From DATEJJ01 sp039649115 (GTDB lineage Bacteria > Actinomycetota > Actinomycetes > Mycobacteriales > Micromonosporaceae): a stretch of 64,000 nucleotides of DNA. Positions 56,179-63,826 of the stretch are shown in pieces. The notes under the pieces were generated by a model that saw only the letters and a list, made by a program, of their open reading frames with translations, ran no database searches and had not been told where the DNA came from. How positions within the stretch are numbered: the first letter of the stretch is position 1; every line of letters starts with the position of its first letter. The stretch covers positions 35,429 through 99,428 of the forward strand of contig JBBWZQ010000040.1 of assembly GCA_039649115.1 (NCBI GenBank), in the 5' to 3' direction. A program made the position numbers and the translations under genes.

Positions 56179-56875
56179 AGGCCCCCGCGTAGAGGGCCTT
56201 GCCCACGATCGCGCCTTCCACGCCGTCACTCGACAGCGCGGCGAGCGCCCGCAGATCGTCCACACTGGACACACCACCGGATGCGATCACCGGTGCGTCG
56301 GTGCGAGCGCACACCTCGCTCAACAGCCCGACGTTCGGGCCCTGCAGAGTGCCGTCCTTGCTGACGTCGGTCACCACGTAGCGGGCACAGCCGTCGCGGT
56401 CGAGCCGGTCCAGCACCTCCCACAGGTCGCCACCGTCGGAGGTCCAGCCACGCGCGGCGAGCCGGTGACCCTTCTCGGTGATCCGCACGTCGAGACCGAC
56501 GGCGATCTTCTCGCCGTGCTCGGCGACGACCTTCGCGCACCACACCGGGTCCTCGAGCGCCGCCGTGCCGAGGTTCACCCTCGCGCAGCCGGTGGCGAGC
56601 GCGGCGGCGAGCGACTCGTCGTCGCGGATGCCGCCGGAGAGCTCGACCTGGACGTCCAGCGCACCGACGACGCGGGCGAGCAACTCCCGGTTGCTGCCGC
56701 GGCCGAAGGCGGCGTCGAGGTCGACCAGGTGCACCCACTCGGCACCGTCGCGCTGCCAGGCGAGCGCGGCGTCCAGCGGGTCGCCGTAAGAGGTCTCGGT
56801 ACCGGCCTCGCCTTGGACCAGGCGCACGGCCTTGCCGTCGGCGACGTCGACAGCGGGGAGGAGCGTGAAAGTCAC
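56144..56875 (-). CDS. priA: Phosphoribosyl isomerase A (HisA/TrpF, PriA)
   Basis: 243 residues from GTG 56875. TIM barrel with LLPAVDVADGKAVRL and VTDVSKDGTLQGPN carrying the two catalytic Asp residues (Asp11 and the TDVSKDG Asp). In actinobacteria lacking trpF this enzyme isomerises both ProFAR (histidine) and PRA (tryptophan). The trp genes here include no trpF, so dual use is expected. Confidence 0.9.
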   Translation of the reverse strand: MTFTLLPAVDVADGKAVRLVQGEAGTETSYGDPLDAALAWQRDGAEWVHLVDLDAAFGRGSNRELLARVVGALDVQVELSGGIRDDESLAAALATGCARVNLGTAALEDPVWCAKVVAEHGEKIAVGLDVRITEKGHRLAARGWTSDGGDLWEVLDRLDRDGCARYVVTDVSKDGTLQGPNVGLLSEVCARTDAPVIASGGVSSVDDLRALAALSSDGVEGAIVGKALYAGAFTLPQALSAVR

Positions 56876-56918
56876 GCGTTCAGCCTAGTTGGACTCGGCG
56901 CGGGAACCGAATCGCCCC

Positions 56919-57548
56919 CTAGAAGCTCTTGATCCAGTTCTCCAGCAGGTGGGCACCGGCGTCACCCGACTTCTCGGGGTGGAACTGAGTCGCCCACAGC
57001 GGGCCGTTCTCCACCGCCGCGACGAACTCGGAGCCGTGTTCGGCCCAGGTCACCAGGGGTGGACGCATGAAGGCCGGGGTCTCCATCTCCCACTTGCGCA
57101 CGCCGTAGGAGTGCACGAAGTAGAAGCGGGTGTCCGCGTCCAGCCCGGCGAAGAGCTTCGAGCCCTCCGGAGCGCGGACTGTGTTCCAGCCCATGTGCGG
57201 CACGACCGGGGCGTCGAGACGCTCCACCGTGCCAGGCCACTCGCCGCACCCCTCGGTCAGCACGCCGTGCTCGATGCCGCGTTCGAACAGGATCTGCATG
57301 CCCACGCAGATCCCGAGCACCGGTCGGCCACCGGCGAGGCGTTCACCGATGACGCGCGCGCCGCGGACGGCGTTCAGGCCACGCATGCACGCGGCGTACG
57401 CGCCCACGCCGGGTACGACCAGTCCGTCGGCGTTCAGCGCGGCGCGATGATCCGACGTCACCTCGACATCGGCGCCGGTGCGCTGCAGAGCGCGCTCAGC
57501 CGAGCGGAGGTTGCCGGATCCATAGTCGAGCACGACGACGCGGGACAT
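56919..57548 (-). CDS. hisH: Imidazole glycerol phosphate synthase, glutaminase subunit
   Basis: 209 residues. Class I amidotransferase with nucleophile Cys in GICVGMQ and the His/Glu pair in QFHPEKSGD. Partner of HisF. Confidence 0.95.
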   Translation of the reverse strand: MSRVVVLDYGSGNLRSAERALQRTGADVEVTSDHRAALNADGLVVPGVGAYAACMRGLNAVRGARVIGERLAGGRPVLGICVGMQILFERGIEHGVLTEGCGEWPGTVERLDAPVVPHMGWNTVRAPEGSKLFAGLDADTRFYFVHSYGVRKWEMETPAFMRPPLVTWAEHGSEFVAAVENGPLWATQFHPEKSGDAGAHLLENWIKSF

Positions 57549-57557
57549 ACCTCCAGG

Positions 57558-58118
57558 CTAAGCCAGCGGCGGCTCGGTGGGTGCTGCGCCCTGCGTCACG
57601 GGTATCACCGGCAACGCGGTGTTGATCGGATGCCGACCCGGCGCCGGCAGCGCCGCCGTCCACGGGTCGGCCCGCCCCTCCGTCACGAGCTCGACGACCT
57701 GGGCGAGGTCAGGTCGCAACGCGTCGCGCAGCAGCGCGGCCAGGTCGTCGTGGTGCGAGTCCGCGGGCAACTCGAAGAACGCGGCTGCCGAGGCGCGGCG
57801 GGAGACCTTGAGCCAGCCCGCCAGCCGTCGTGCGCTGGTGATCGAACCCATGTACCAGAAGCTCCTGTCCTCACTCGGGAAGGATCGGCCGACCGCTGCG
57901 CGGGCGTTCCACCGCAGCAGCACCGCCTTGCGGCCGGCCGCCTGGCACTGCACGGCTTGGCGGCCCACGGCGGAGAGTCCCGCCTTCTGCGGTGCCAGCA
58001 CCACCGTCCCGGACGCCACCGGAACCAGCACACCGGGATCCGCGCTCGACCGGTGCAGAGCCAGTTGCAGCTCTGCGGTCGGCGCAGGTGTCCAGATGAG
58101 AGTTCTCGGCGGGCTCAC
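57558..58118 (-). CDS. Uncharacterised protein in the his operon
   Basis: 186 residues from GTG 58118, 9 bases before hisH. No signal peptide or membrane helix. Segments such as VVLAPQKAGLSAVG, FWYMGSITSARRLAGW and DDLAALLRDAL suggest an alpha/beta fold. The tail (about 150-186) is Pro/Ala rich. I do not recognise the family. Confidence 0.7.
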   Translation of the reverse strand: MSPPRTLIWTPAPTAELQLALHRSSADPGVLVPVASGTVVLAPQKAGLSAVGRQAVQCQAAGRKAVLLRWNARAAVGRSFPSEDRSFWYMGSITSARRLAGWLKVSRRASAAAFFELPADSHHDDLAALLRDALRPDLAQVVELVTEGRADPWTAALPAPGRHPINTALPVIPVTQGAAPTEPPLA

Positions 58119-58127
58119 GAACGCAGA

Positions 58128-58748
58128 TCATGCCTGAGCCGGGTGGTCGAACAAGGAACGAACCGCCGCGCGGATGCCCAGCACGTCGAGATCGTGGGCG
58201 GCGTCGTGGTCCTCCGGCGTGCCGTAGGCACGCAGCTCGGACTCCCTTTGCACACCGAGCGATCGCAGGCGGTGCGGGACGTGAACGAGCGCCTCTGCCA
58301 CCTCGTGCGCCGAGGTCCCGGCGAGGTAGGGCTCGACGAGCAGCACGTCCGCCCGATCGGCCGCCCGCACGGCCTCGCGCAGCCCCGTCCGGTCGAAGGG
58401 CCGCACCGTCGCGGCGTAGAGCACCGTGACGTCCGCGTGCTCGGTCGCCTGCACCACGCGGTCGAGCACCGGTCCCACGGCCACGACCACGCCGCGACGA
58501 CCCCGGCGCACCGCGGTGAACCCCTCAGTCACCGGGTGCGCCAGGGCGTTGCGGCGCAGCGACGGTCTCAGGTAGACGCGCCCGTCACCGGCGAGCGCCT
58601 CGCGGAGCAGTGGCACGACCTCGTCCGGGTGGCCCGGCACGTGGACGGTCCAGCCCGGCAGGGTGTCGAACAGCGCGACGGCGAGCCGCGGGTCGGTCTC
58701 CATCGCCTCGGTCACCGTGTCGACGAACACCTCTCGCATGAGCCGCAT
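58128..58748 (-). CDS. Transketolase C-terminal subunit with internal deletion (probably inactive)
   Basis: 206 residues where split transketolase C-terminal subunits have about 300. The first 28 residues (MREVFVDTVTEAMETDPRL) match the family start; the text then jumps to LPGWTVHVPGHPDEV, which in relatives lies after the pyrimidine-binding core. The lost block includes the GIREQ-type glutamate that activates thiamine diphosphate. The C-terminal remainder (LLVEPYLAGTSAHEVAEAL, GTPEDHDAAHDLD) is intact and in frame. ATG overlaps the stop of the N-terminal gene by one base. Length and motifs of relatives are from memory. Confidence 0.7.
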   Translation of the reverse strand: MRLMREVFVDTVTEAMETDPRLAVALFDTLPGWTVHVPGHPDEVVPLLREALAGDGRVYLRPSLRRNALAHPVTEGFTAVRRGRRGVVVAVGPVLDRVVQATEHADVTVLYAATVRPFDRTGLREAVRAADRADVLLVEPYLAGTSAHEVAEALVHVPHRLRSLGVQRESELRAYGTPEDHDAAHDLDVLGIRAAVRSLFDHPAQA

Positions 58749-59443
58749 CAGGACCCCTTCCTCGCGACGCGGGCCACCACCAGGAGCGGCCGGCCGGGGT
58801 GTGGTGTGGTGAACGCGCGGTGCAGCGCGTCGTGATCGGTGCCGTCGGTGGTGACGGTGTGCCAGCCCTCCACCTCGAACCGCCGGGCGATCCCGCCCGG
58901 CCAGCCGTGGCTCGCGGAGTCGTTGTCGATCACGACGACGCCGAACCGCTCCAGCCCGAACCTCCCGGCGAGCGCGATGGCCTCGTGGTTGCTGCCCTCG
59001 TCCAGCTCGGCGTCGCCGACGAGGACGACGACGCGCGGCGTGGTCCGCCCCTGCATGCACAGGCCCAGGGCGAGTCCGGCGCCGAGTGCGAGACCGTGCC
59101 CGAGCGACCCGCTGCTGATCTCCACGCCGGGCACGAGGACTCGGTCGGGGTGCTGGCCCAACGGCGATTCCCAACTCGTCCATTCGTCCAAAGTGGATGG
59201 ATCGATGACACCCTTCGCGGCGAGCACGGCGTAGTAGGCCATCGGACCGTGTCCCTTGGACAGCAGGAAGCGATCCCGGTCGGGATCGTCGAGTCGTCGC
59301 GGTGACACGTTGAGCACTCGGTCCTAGAGCACCCAGAGCACGTGAAGCGTCGACGCCGCCGCCCACTCGTGCTTCTCGTCCCCGGTCATCCGCCGGAACA
59401 ACGCGGGCAGCTCCGCGTACTCCAGCTCGCTCGTGGTCATCAT
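58748..59443 (-). pseudogene. Transketolase N-terminal subunit interrupted by an in-frame amber codon
   Basis: Read from ATG 59443 the frame gives 39 codons (MMTTSELEYAELPALF ... TLHVLWVL), then TAG at 59326-59324, then DRVLNVSPRRLDDPDRDRF and the thiamine-binding part (SKGHGPMAYY, GSLGHGLALGAG, VGDAELDEGSN) to the stop at 58748. Both sides belong to one domain; relatives as I recall read LYDRVL with Tyr here, so a single base change explains it. A restart at GTG 59317 would lose the first 42 residues with cofactor-site residues. Possible explanations: true nonsense mutation, sequencing error, or readthrough. The C-terminal partner is damaged as well. Confidence 0.8.
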
Positions 59444-59457
59444 GTGATCACCCTCCA

Positions 59458-59490
59458 ACCTCGACCAAACTGGAGGTCAAGTCGTAGGAT
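59458..59490 (+). promoter_or_regulatory. SoxR box and soxR promoter
   Basis: Palindrome ACCTCgAccaaacTgGAGGT (59458-59477) fits the MerR/SoxR pattern CCTCnA-N6-TnGAGG. It overlaps a -35-like TCGACC (59461-59466), with -10 TAGGAT (59485-59490) after an 18-base spacer, the long spacing expected for MerR-type activation. The soxR GTG (59497) is about at the transcript start. The box is only 15 bases from the divergent transketolase start. Confidence 0.75.
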
Positions 59491-59496
59491 GGGCTG

Positions 59497-59958
59497 GTGA
59501 GCAAGCTGCCCGACATGTTGACGATCGGCCAAGTCGCGGAGCGCAGCGGCGTGCCGCACACCGCGTTGCGGTTCTACGAGGAACGCGGCCTGATCGCCTC
59601 CGAACGGACGACCGGCAACCAGCGGCGCTACCCGCGATCGGTACTGCGACGGCTCGCCTTCATCCGGACCGCCCAGCGGGTCGGCCTGAGCCTGGAGGAC
59701 GTGCGGGGGGCTCTGGCCACGCTGCCGGACGGCCGTGCGCCCAACAAGGCCGACTGGAGCAGGCTCTCGCAGAGCTGGCAGGTGGAACTCGACGCGCGGA
59801 TCGACGCGTTGCAGCGGCTCCGCGACCGGCTCACGTCCTGCATAGGATGCGGCTGCCTGTCGCTGCGCAGTTGCTTCCTGCACAACGTCGACGACGAGCA
59901 GGCCGCCAACGGCCCCGGCGCGCCGAAACTCAAGCCCGCACTGGAAGGCGGGACCTGA
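59497..59958 (+). CDS. soxR: Redox-sensing regulator SoxR
   Basis: 153 residues from GTG 59497. MerR-type winged helix (TIGQVAERSGVPHTALRFYEERGL), dimer helix (about 80-112) and the [2Fe-2S] binding cysteines C-x2-C-x-C-x5-C at 115, 118, 120 and 126 (SCIGCGCLSLRSC), which define SoxR. In actinobacteria SoxR responds to redox-active metabolites rather than superoxide. A SoxR box stands in front of it. kptA follows by 4 bases. Confidence 0.94.
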   Translation: MSKLPDMLTIGQVAERSGVPHTALRFYEERGLIASERTTGNQRRYPRSVLRRLAFIRTAQRVGLSLEDVRGALATLPDGRAPNKADWSRLSQSWQVELDARIDALQRLRDRLTSCIGCGCLSLRSCFLHNVDDEQAANGPGAPKLKPALEGGT

Positions 59959-59962
59959 TCGC

Positions 59963-60490
59963 GTGCGGAACGAGAAGCTGGTCCGCCTGTCCAAACGGAT
60001 GTCGCGTCATCTGAGGCACGCTCCCGAGGAGATCGGGCTGCGGCTCGACCCCGCCGGGTGGGTGGACGTCGACGACCTGCTCGCCGCGTTGGGCGTGTCC
60101 CGCGCCGACCTGGTGGAAGTGGTCGCGCGCAATGACAAGCAGCGCTTCGCGTTCAGCTCGGACGGCCGGCGCATCCGCGCGAACCAGGGCCACAGCGTCG
60201 CGGTGCGACTGGGCCTGCCGCCCGTCGAGCCACCCGCCGTCCTCCACCACGGCACGGCCGCCCGCTTCCTGCCGGCGATCATGCGCGACGGACTGAGGCC
60301 GATGAACCGGCACGACGTGCACCTGTCCCACGACGTCCGGACCGCTCGGCGCGTCGGCGCCCGCCGCGGCAACCCCGTGGTCCTTCAGGTCGACGCCGCG
60401 GCGATGCACGCCGACGGCTACGAGTTCCACGTCAGCGACAACGGCGTCTGGCTCACCGCCGCCGTGCCACCGCGCTATCTCCGCACGTGA
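59963..60490 (+). CDS. kptA: RNA 2'-phosphotransferase (Tpt1/KptA family)
   Basis: 175 residues from GTG 59963. Moves a 2'-phosphate from RNA to NAD+. Family residues: Arg-His in SKRMSRHLRHAP, GHS, HGT (HHGTAARFL), HLS and the final Arg region. Bacteria lack the tRNA splicing that makes 2'-phosphates in eukaryotes, so the substrate is open; repair of RNA or NAD-capping-like reactions is possible. Overlaps nothing but is 4 bases after soxR and so probably shares its promoter. Confidence 0.88.
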   Translation: MRNEKLVRLSKRMSRHLRHAPEEIGLRLDPAGWVDVDDLLAALGVSRADLVEVVARNDKQRFAFSSDGRRIRANQGHSVAVRLGLPPVEPPAVLHHGTAARFLPAIMRDGLRPMNRHDVHLSHDVRTARRVGARRGNPVVLQVDAAAMHADGYEFHVSDNGVWLTAAVPPRYLRT

Positions 60491-60499
60491 GGAAGAACG

Positions 60500-60655
60500 T
60501 CAGAGCAGCCAGAGGACGGCGCCGCCCACGGCCACAGCCGCGAGGACCGCCAAGACGCCGGCCATGATCTTGGCCGTTTTCCACGTGGTGTAGACGCCGC
60601 CGATCAGGAATCCCGCCAGGGCCAGAAGGCCGATGACGACGAACTCCTCGGGCAT
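60500..60655 (-). CDS. Small two-helix membrane protein after hisB
   Basis: 51 residues, two hydrophobic helices (about 4-22 and 29-50). ATG overlaps the hisB stop (TAATG), so it is translated with the his genes. Function unknown. Confidence 0.75.
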   Translation of the reverse strand: MPEEFVVIGLLALAGFLIGGVYTTWKTAKIMAGVLAVLAAVAVGGAVLWLL

Positions 60656-61254
60656 TACAGGACGCCCTTGGTGGACGGCACGCCGCCCACCCGCGGGTCG
60701 GGCTCCACCGCGACCCGCAGGGCCCGCGCGATCGCCTTGTACTGCGCCTCGGCGATGTGATGCGGGTCGCGGCCGTACTCGACCCGGACGTGCAGCGCGA
60801 TCTGCGCGTGGAACGCCAGCGAGTCGAACACGTGCCGGTTCAGCACGAACGGGTAGTTGCCGCCGATCGTGAAGGTGTTGAACTGCTCGGGCTCGCCGAC
60901 GTGCACGCAGTAGGGGCGGCCGGAGACGTCGATCGCGGCGTGCGCGAGCGTCTCGTCCATCGGGATCCACGCGTCACCGAAGCGGCGGATGCCCTTCTTG
61001 TCCCCCAGCGCCTCCCGCAGCGTCTGGCCGAGCACGATCGCCACGTCCTCGACGGTGTGGTGCGCGTCGATCTCCACGTCACCGGTGGCGCGCACGACCA
61101 GGTCGAGCGAGGAGTGCACGCCCAACGCGGTGAGCATGTGGTCGTAGAACGGCACCCCGGTGTTGATGTCGACCTGGCCGGTCCCGTCGAGGTCGAGCTC
61201 GACGTACACCGACGACTCCTTGGTGGTCCGCTCCACCTTCGCGATGCGACTCAC
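60655..61254 (-). CDS. hisB: Imidazoleglycerol-phosphate dehydratase
   Basis: 199 residues from GTG 61254. Manganese-binding repeats DAHHTVEDVAI and DPHHIAEAQYK; DMH-type loop PFYDHMLTALG. Monofunctional, without the phosphatase domain. Overlaps hisC by 4 bases. Confidence 0.95.
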   Translation of the reverse strand: MSRIAKVERTTKESSVYVELDLDGTGQVDINTGVPFYDHMLTALGVHSSLDLVVRATGDVEIDAHHTVEDVAIVLGQTLREALGDKKGIRRFGDAWIPMDETLAHAAIDVSGRPYCVHVGEPEQFNTFTIGGNYPFVLNRHVFDSLAFHAQIALHVRVEYGRDPHHIAEAQYKAIARALRVAVEPDPRVGGVPSTKGVL

Positions 61255-62354
61255 CGACTCACCTCCTTGCTGGCCGCGAGGAACGCGTCGTTCTCCTCCG
61301 GCGTACCGATGGTCACCCTGAGGTGTCCGGCGATTCCGACATCCCTGATCAGCACGCCGTGGTCGAGGTACGACCGCCAGGCCGCGTGCGCGTCGTCGAA
61401 CCATCCGAAGAGGACGAAGTTCGCGTTGCTCGGGACGACCGCGAAACCCATGCCGGACAACGCTTCCACCACGCGCTCGCGTTCCGCCGCGAGCTTGGCC
61501 ACCGACCCCAGCGTCTCCGCGGCGTGGCGCAGCGACGCCCGTGCGGCGGCCTGCGTGAGTGCGGACAGGTGGTAGGGCAAGCGGACCAGGAGCAGCGCGT
61601 CCACCACGGCGGGCGCCGCGGCCAGGTAGCCGAGACGGCCTCCCGCGAAGGCGAACGCCTTGCTCATGGTGCGGCTGACGATGAGCTTCTCGGGGAACTC
61701 GGCGAGCAGGCCCACGGCACTGTTCCGGTCGGAGAACTCGGCGTACGCCTCGTCCACCACGACGATGCCGGGTGCGGCGGCGATCAGCTCGCGCAGCTCC
61801 TGCGGCGGCACGCTCTGCCCGGTGGGGTTGTTCGGGCTCGTCACGAACACCACGTCGGGCCCTCGCTCCGCGACGATCTCCGCCGCTCGCACGGTGTCGA
61901 GCGAGAAGTCCGACCGGCGCGGCGTCGGCGACCACTCGGTGCGCGTGCCCGCGGCGATGATCGGGTGCATCGAGTACGAGGGCTCGAAACCGAGCGCGGT
62001 ACGTCCCGGCCCGCCGAACGCCTGGAGGATCTGCTGCAGGATCTCGTTGGACCCGTTGGCTGCCCAGAGGTTCCGCTCGGTGAGCTGGACACCGGTCGAG
62101 TCCGTCAGATACGCCGCGAGGTCGCTGCGCAGCGCGACCGCGTCGCGATCCGGATAGCGGTGCAGATCGCCGGCGATCTCCTCGACCGCCGCGACCACGT
62201 CCGCGACGAGCTCGGGCGTGGGCGGGTACGGGTTCTCGTTGGTGTTGAGCCGGACAGGCACGTCCAGCTGCGGAGCGCCGTAGGGCGTGCGGCCGCGCAG
62301 ATCCTCCCGCAGCGGCAGATCGCTCAACTCGACCCGGTCGCCGATCGACCTCAT
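61251..62354 (-). CDS. hisC: Histidinol-phosphate aminotransferase
   Basis: 367 residues from ATG 62354. Class I/II PLP transaminase: NTNENPYPP, TSPNNPTGQ, VVDEAYAEF and the PLP lysine in SRTMSKAFAFAGGRLGY. Overlaps hisD by 4 bases. Confidence 0.95.
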   Translation of the reverse strand: MRSIGDRVELSDLPLREDLRGRTPYGAPQLDVPVRLNTNENPYPPTPELVADVVAAVEEIAGDLHRYPDRDAVALRSDLAAYLTDSTGVQLTERNLWAANGSNEILQQILQAFGGPGRTALGFEPSYSMHPIIAAGTRTEWSPTPRRSDFSLDTVRAAEIVAERGPDVVFVTSPNNPTGQSVPPQELRELIAAAPGIVVVDEAYAEFSDRNSAVGLLAEFPEKLIVSRTMSKAFAFAGGRLGYLAAAPAVVDALLLVRLPYHLSALTQAAARASLRHAAETLGSVAKLAAERERVVEALSGMGFAVVPSNANFVLFGWFDDAHAAWRSYLDHGVLIRDVGIAGHLRVTIGTPEENDAFLAASKEVSR

Positions 62355-63676
62355 GCCCGCCCCTCGCTGAATCGTGCGGTCACGGCCTCGCCGTGCGCGG
62401 GCAGGTCCTCGGCGTTCGCGAGCGCGACGACCTTGTCCGCGACCTCGCGCAGCGCGTCGGCCGAGTAGTCGATGACGTGGATGCCGCGCAGGAACGTCTG
62501 GACGGACAGGCCCGACGAGTGCCGCGCGCAACCGCCGGTGGGCAGCACGTGGTTCGAGCCCGCGCAGTAGTCGCCCAGCGAGACCGGTGAGTGCGCGCCG
62601 ACGAAGATGGCGCCGGCCGCACGCACGCGTGCCGCGTCCTCGCGGGAGTTCGCGGTCTGGATCTCCAGGTGCTCCGCCGCGTACGCGTCGACGACACGCA
62701 GACCGTCGTCCACGCTCGAGACGAGCACGCAACCGGACTGCTTGCCGCGCAACGCGGTGCGAATGCGATCGGTGTGCTTGGTCGCGACGACGAGCCGCTC
62801 CAGTTCCACGTCGACCGCGTCGGCGAGTTCCTCGGAGGTGGTCACGAGGACGCTGGCCGCCAGGGTGTCGTGCTCGGCCTGGCTGATCAGGTCCGCGGCC
62901 ACGTGCACCGGGTCGGCCGTCTCGTCGGCGAGGATCGCGATCTCCGTGGGGCCTGCCTCGGAGTCGATGCCGATCATGCCGCGCAGCAGGCGCTTGGCCG
63001 CGGTCAGGTAGATGTTGCCGGGCCCGGTCACCAGGTCGACCGGTTCGAGGTCGGCGCCGTCGGTGTCCGTGCCGCCGTGGGCGAGCAGCGCAACCGCTTG
63101 CGCACCCCCGACCGCCCACACCTCGGTGACGCCGAGCAGTGCGGCCGCGGCCAGAATCGTGGGATGCGGCAGGCCGCCGAAGTCGGCTTGCGGCGGGGAG
63201 CAGACGACCAGCGACTCGACGCCCGCCGTCTGCGCGGGCACGACGTTCATCACGACGCTGGACGGGTAGACCGCGAGGCCGCCGGGCGCGTAGAGGCCGA
63301 CCCTGCGCACCGGCACCCAGCGCTCCGTGACGGTCCCACCGGCCACGACCAGGGTGGTCTTGTCGGTGCGGCGCTGGTCGGCGTGGACCTTGCGGGTACG
63401 CGCGATGGACTCCTCCAGCGCGGTGCGGACCGCGGGGTCCAACTCGGCGAGCGCTCGGGTGAGCTCCTCGGCCGGAACGCGGACGGTCTTCGGACGGACC
63501 TTGTCGAAGCGCTCCGCGAACTCCAGCACCGCCTCGACACCGCGCTCGGCGACCGCCTCGATCACCGGGCGCACCTGATGCAGCACCGCGTCCACGTCGA
63601 CCTCGGCCCGCGGCATCGCCGCGCGCAGTTCGGCCGGGGAGGGGACACGACCTCGCAGGTCGGTGCGGCTGAGCAT
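62351..63676 (-). CDS. hisD: Histidinol dehydrogenase
   Basis: 441 residues from ATG 63676 (MLSRTDLRGR). Last two oxidations of histidine synthesis, zinc dependent. Landmarks: APGGLAVYPSSVVMNVVPA, SEAGPTEIAILAD, the Glu-His in QAEHD and AEHLEIQ, and GSNHVLPTGGCAR. First gene of the his run; no histidine-rich leader is seen in the 94 bases before the upstream terminator. Confidence 0.95.
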   Translation of the reverse strand: MLSRTDLRGRVPSPAELRAAMPRAEVDVDAVLHQVRPVIEAVAERGVEAVLEFAERFDKVRPKTVRVPAEELTRALAELDPAVRTALEESIARTRKVHADQRRTDKTTLVVAGGTVTERWVPVRRVGLYAPGGLAVYPSSVVMNVVPAQTAGVESLVVCSPPQADFGGLPHPTILAAAALLGVTEVWAVGGAQAVALLAHGGTDTDGADLEPVDLVTGPGNIYLTAAKRLLRGMIGIDSEAGPTEIAILADETADPVHVAADLISQAEHDTLAASVLVTTSEELADAVDVELERLVVATKHTDRIRTALRGKQSGCVLVSSVDDGLRVVDAYAAEHLEIQTANSREDAARVRAAGAIFVGAHSPVSLGDYCAGSNHVLPTGGCARHSSGLSVQTFLRGIHVIDYSADALREVADKVVALANAEDLPAHGEAVTARFSEGRA

Positions 63677-63770
63677 GGACGTCCTCGGTGTCGGTGGGTC
63701 TCGTGCGTGCGCAGTCCAGGGTAAGCGGTGGCCCGCCCCACGTGACCGGCACCCGTCTGTCACTCCCTCG

Positions 63771-63815
63771 CCCTGGCCGGCGCCGAGGAACCCGACGAAC
63801 GGCGCCGGCCCAGGG
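63771..63815. terminator. Hairpin terminator
   Basis: Stem 63771-63784 with 63801-63815 (14 bp, one bulged C), 16-nt loop, between the stop of the partial aminotransferase gene and the hisD start. It would insulate hisD from upstream transcription. Confidence 0.65.
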
Positions 63816-63826
63816 GGCGGCTCAGC

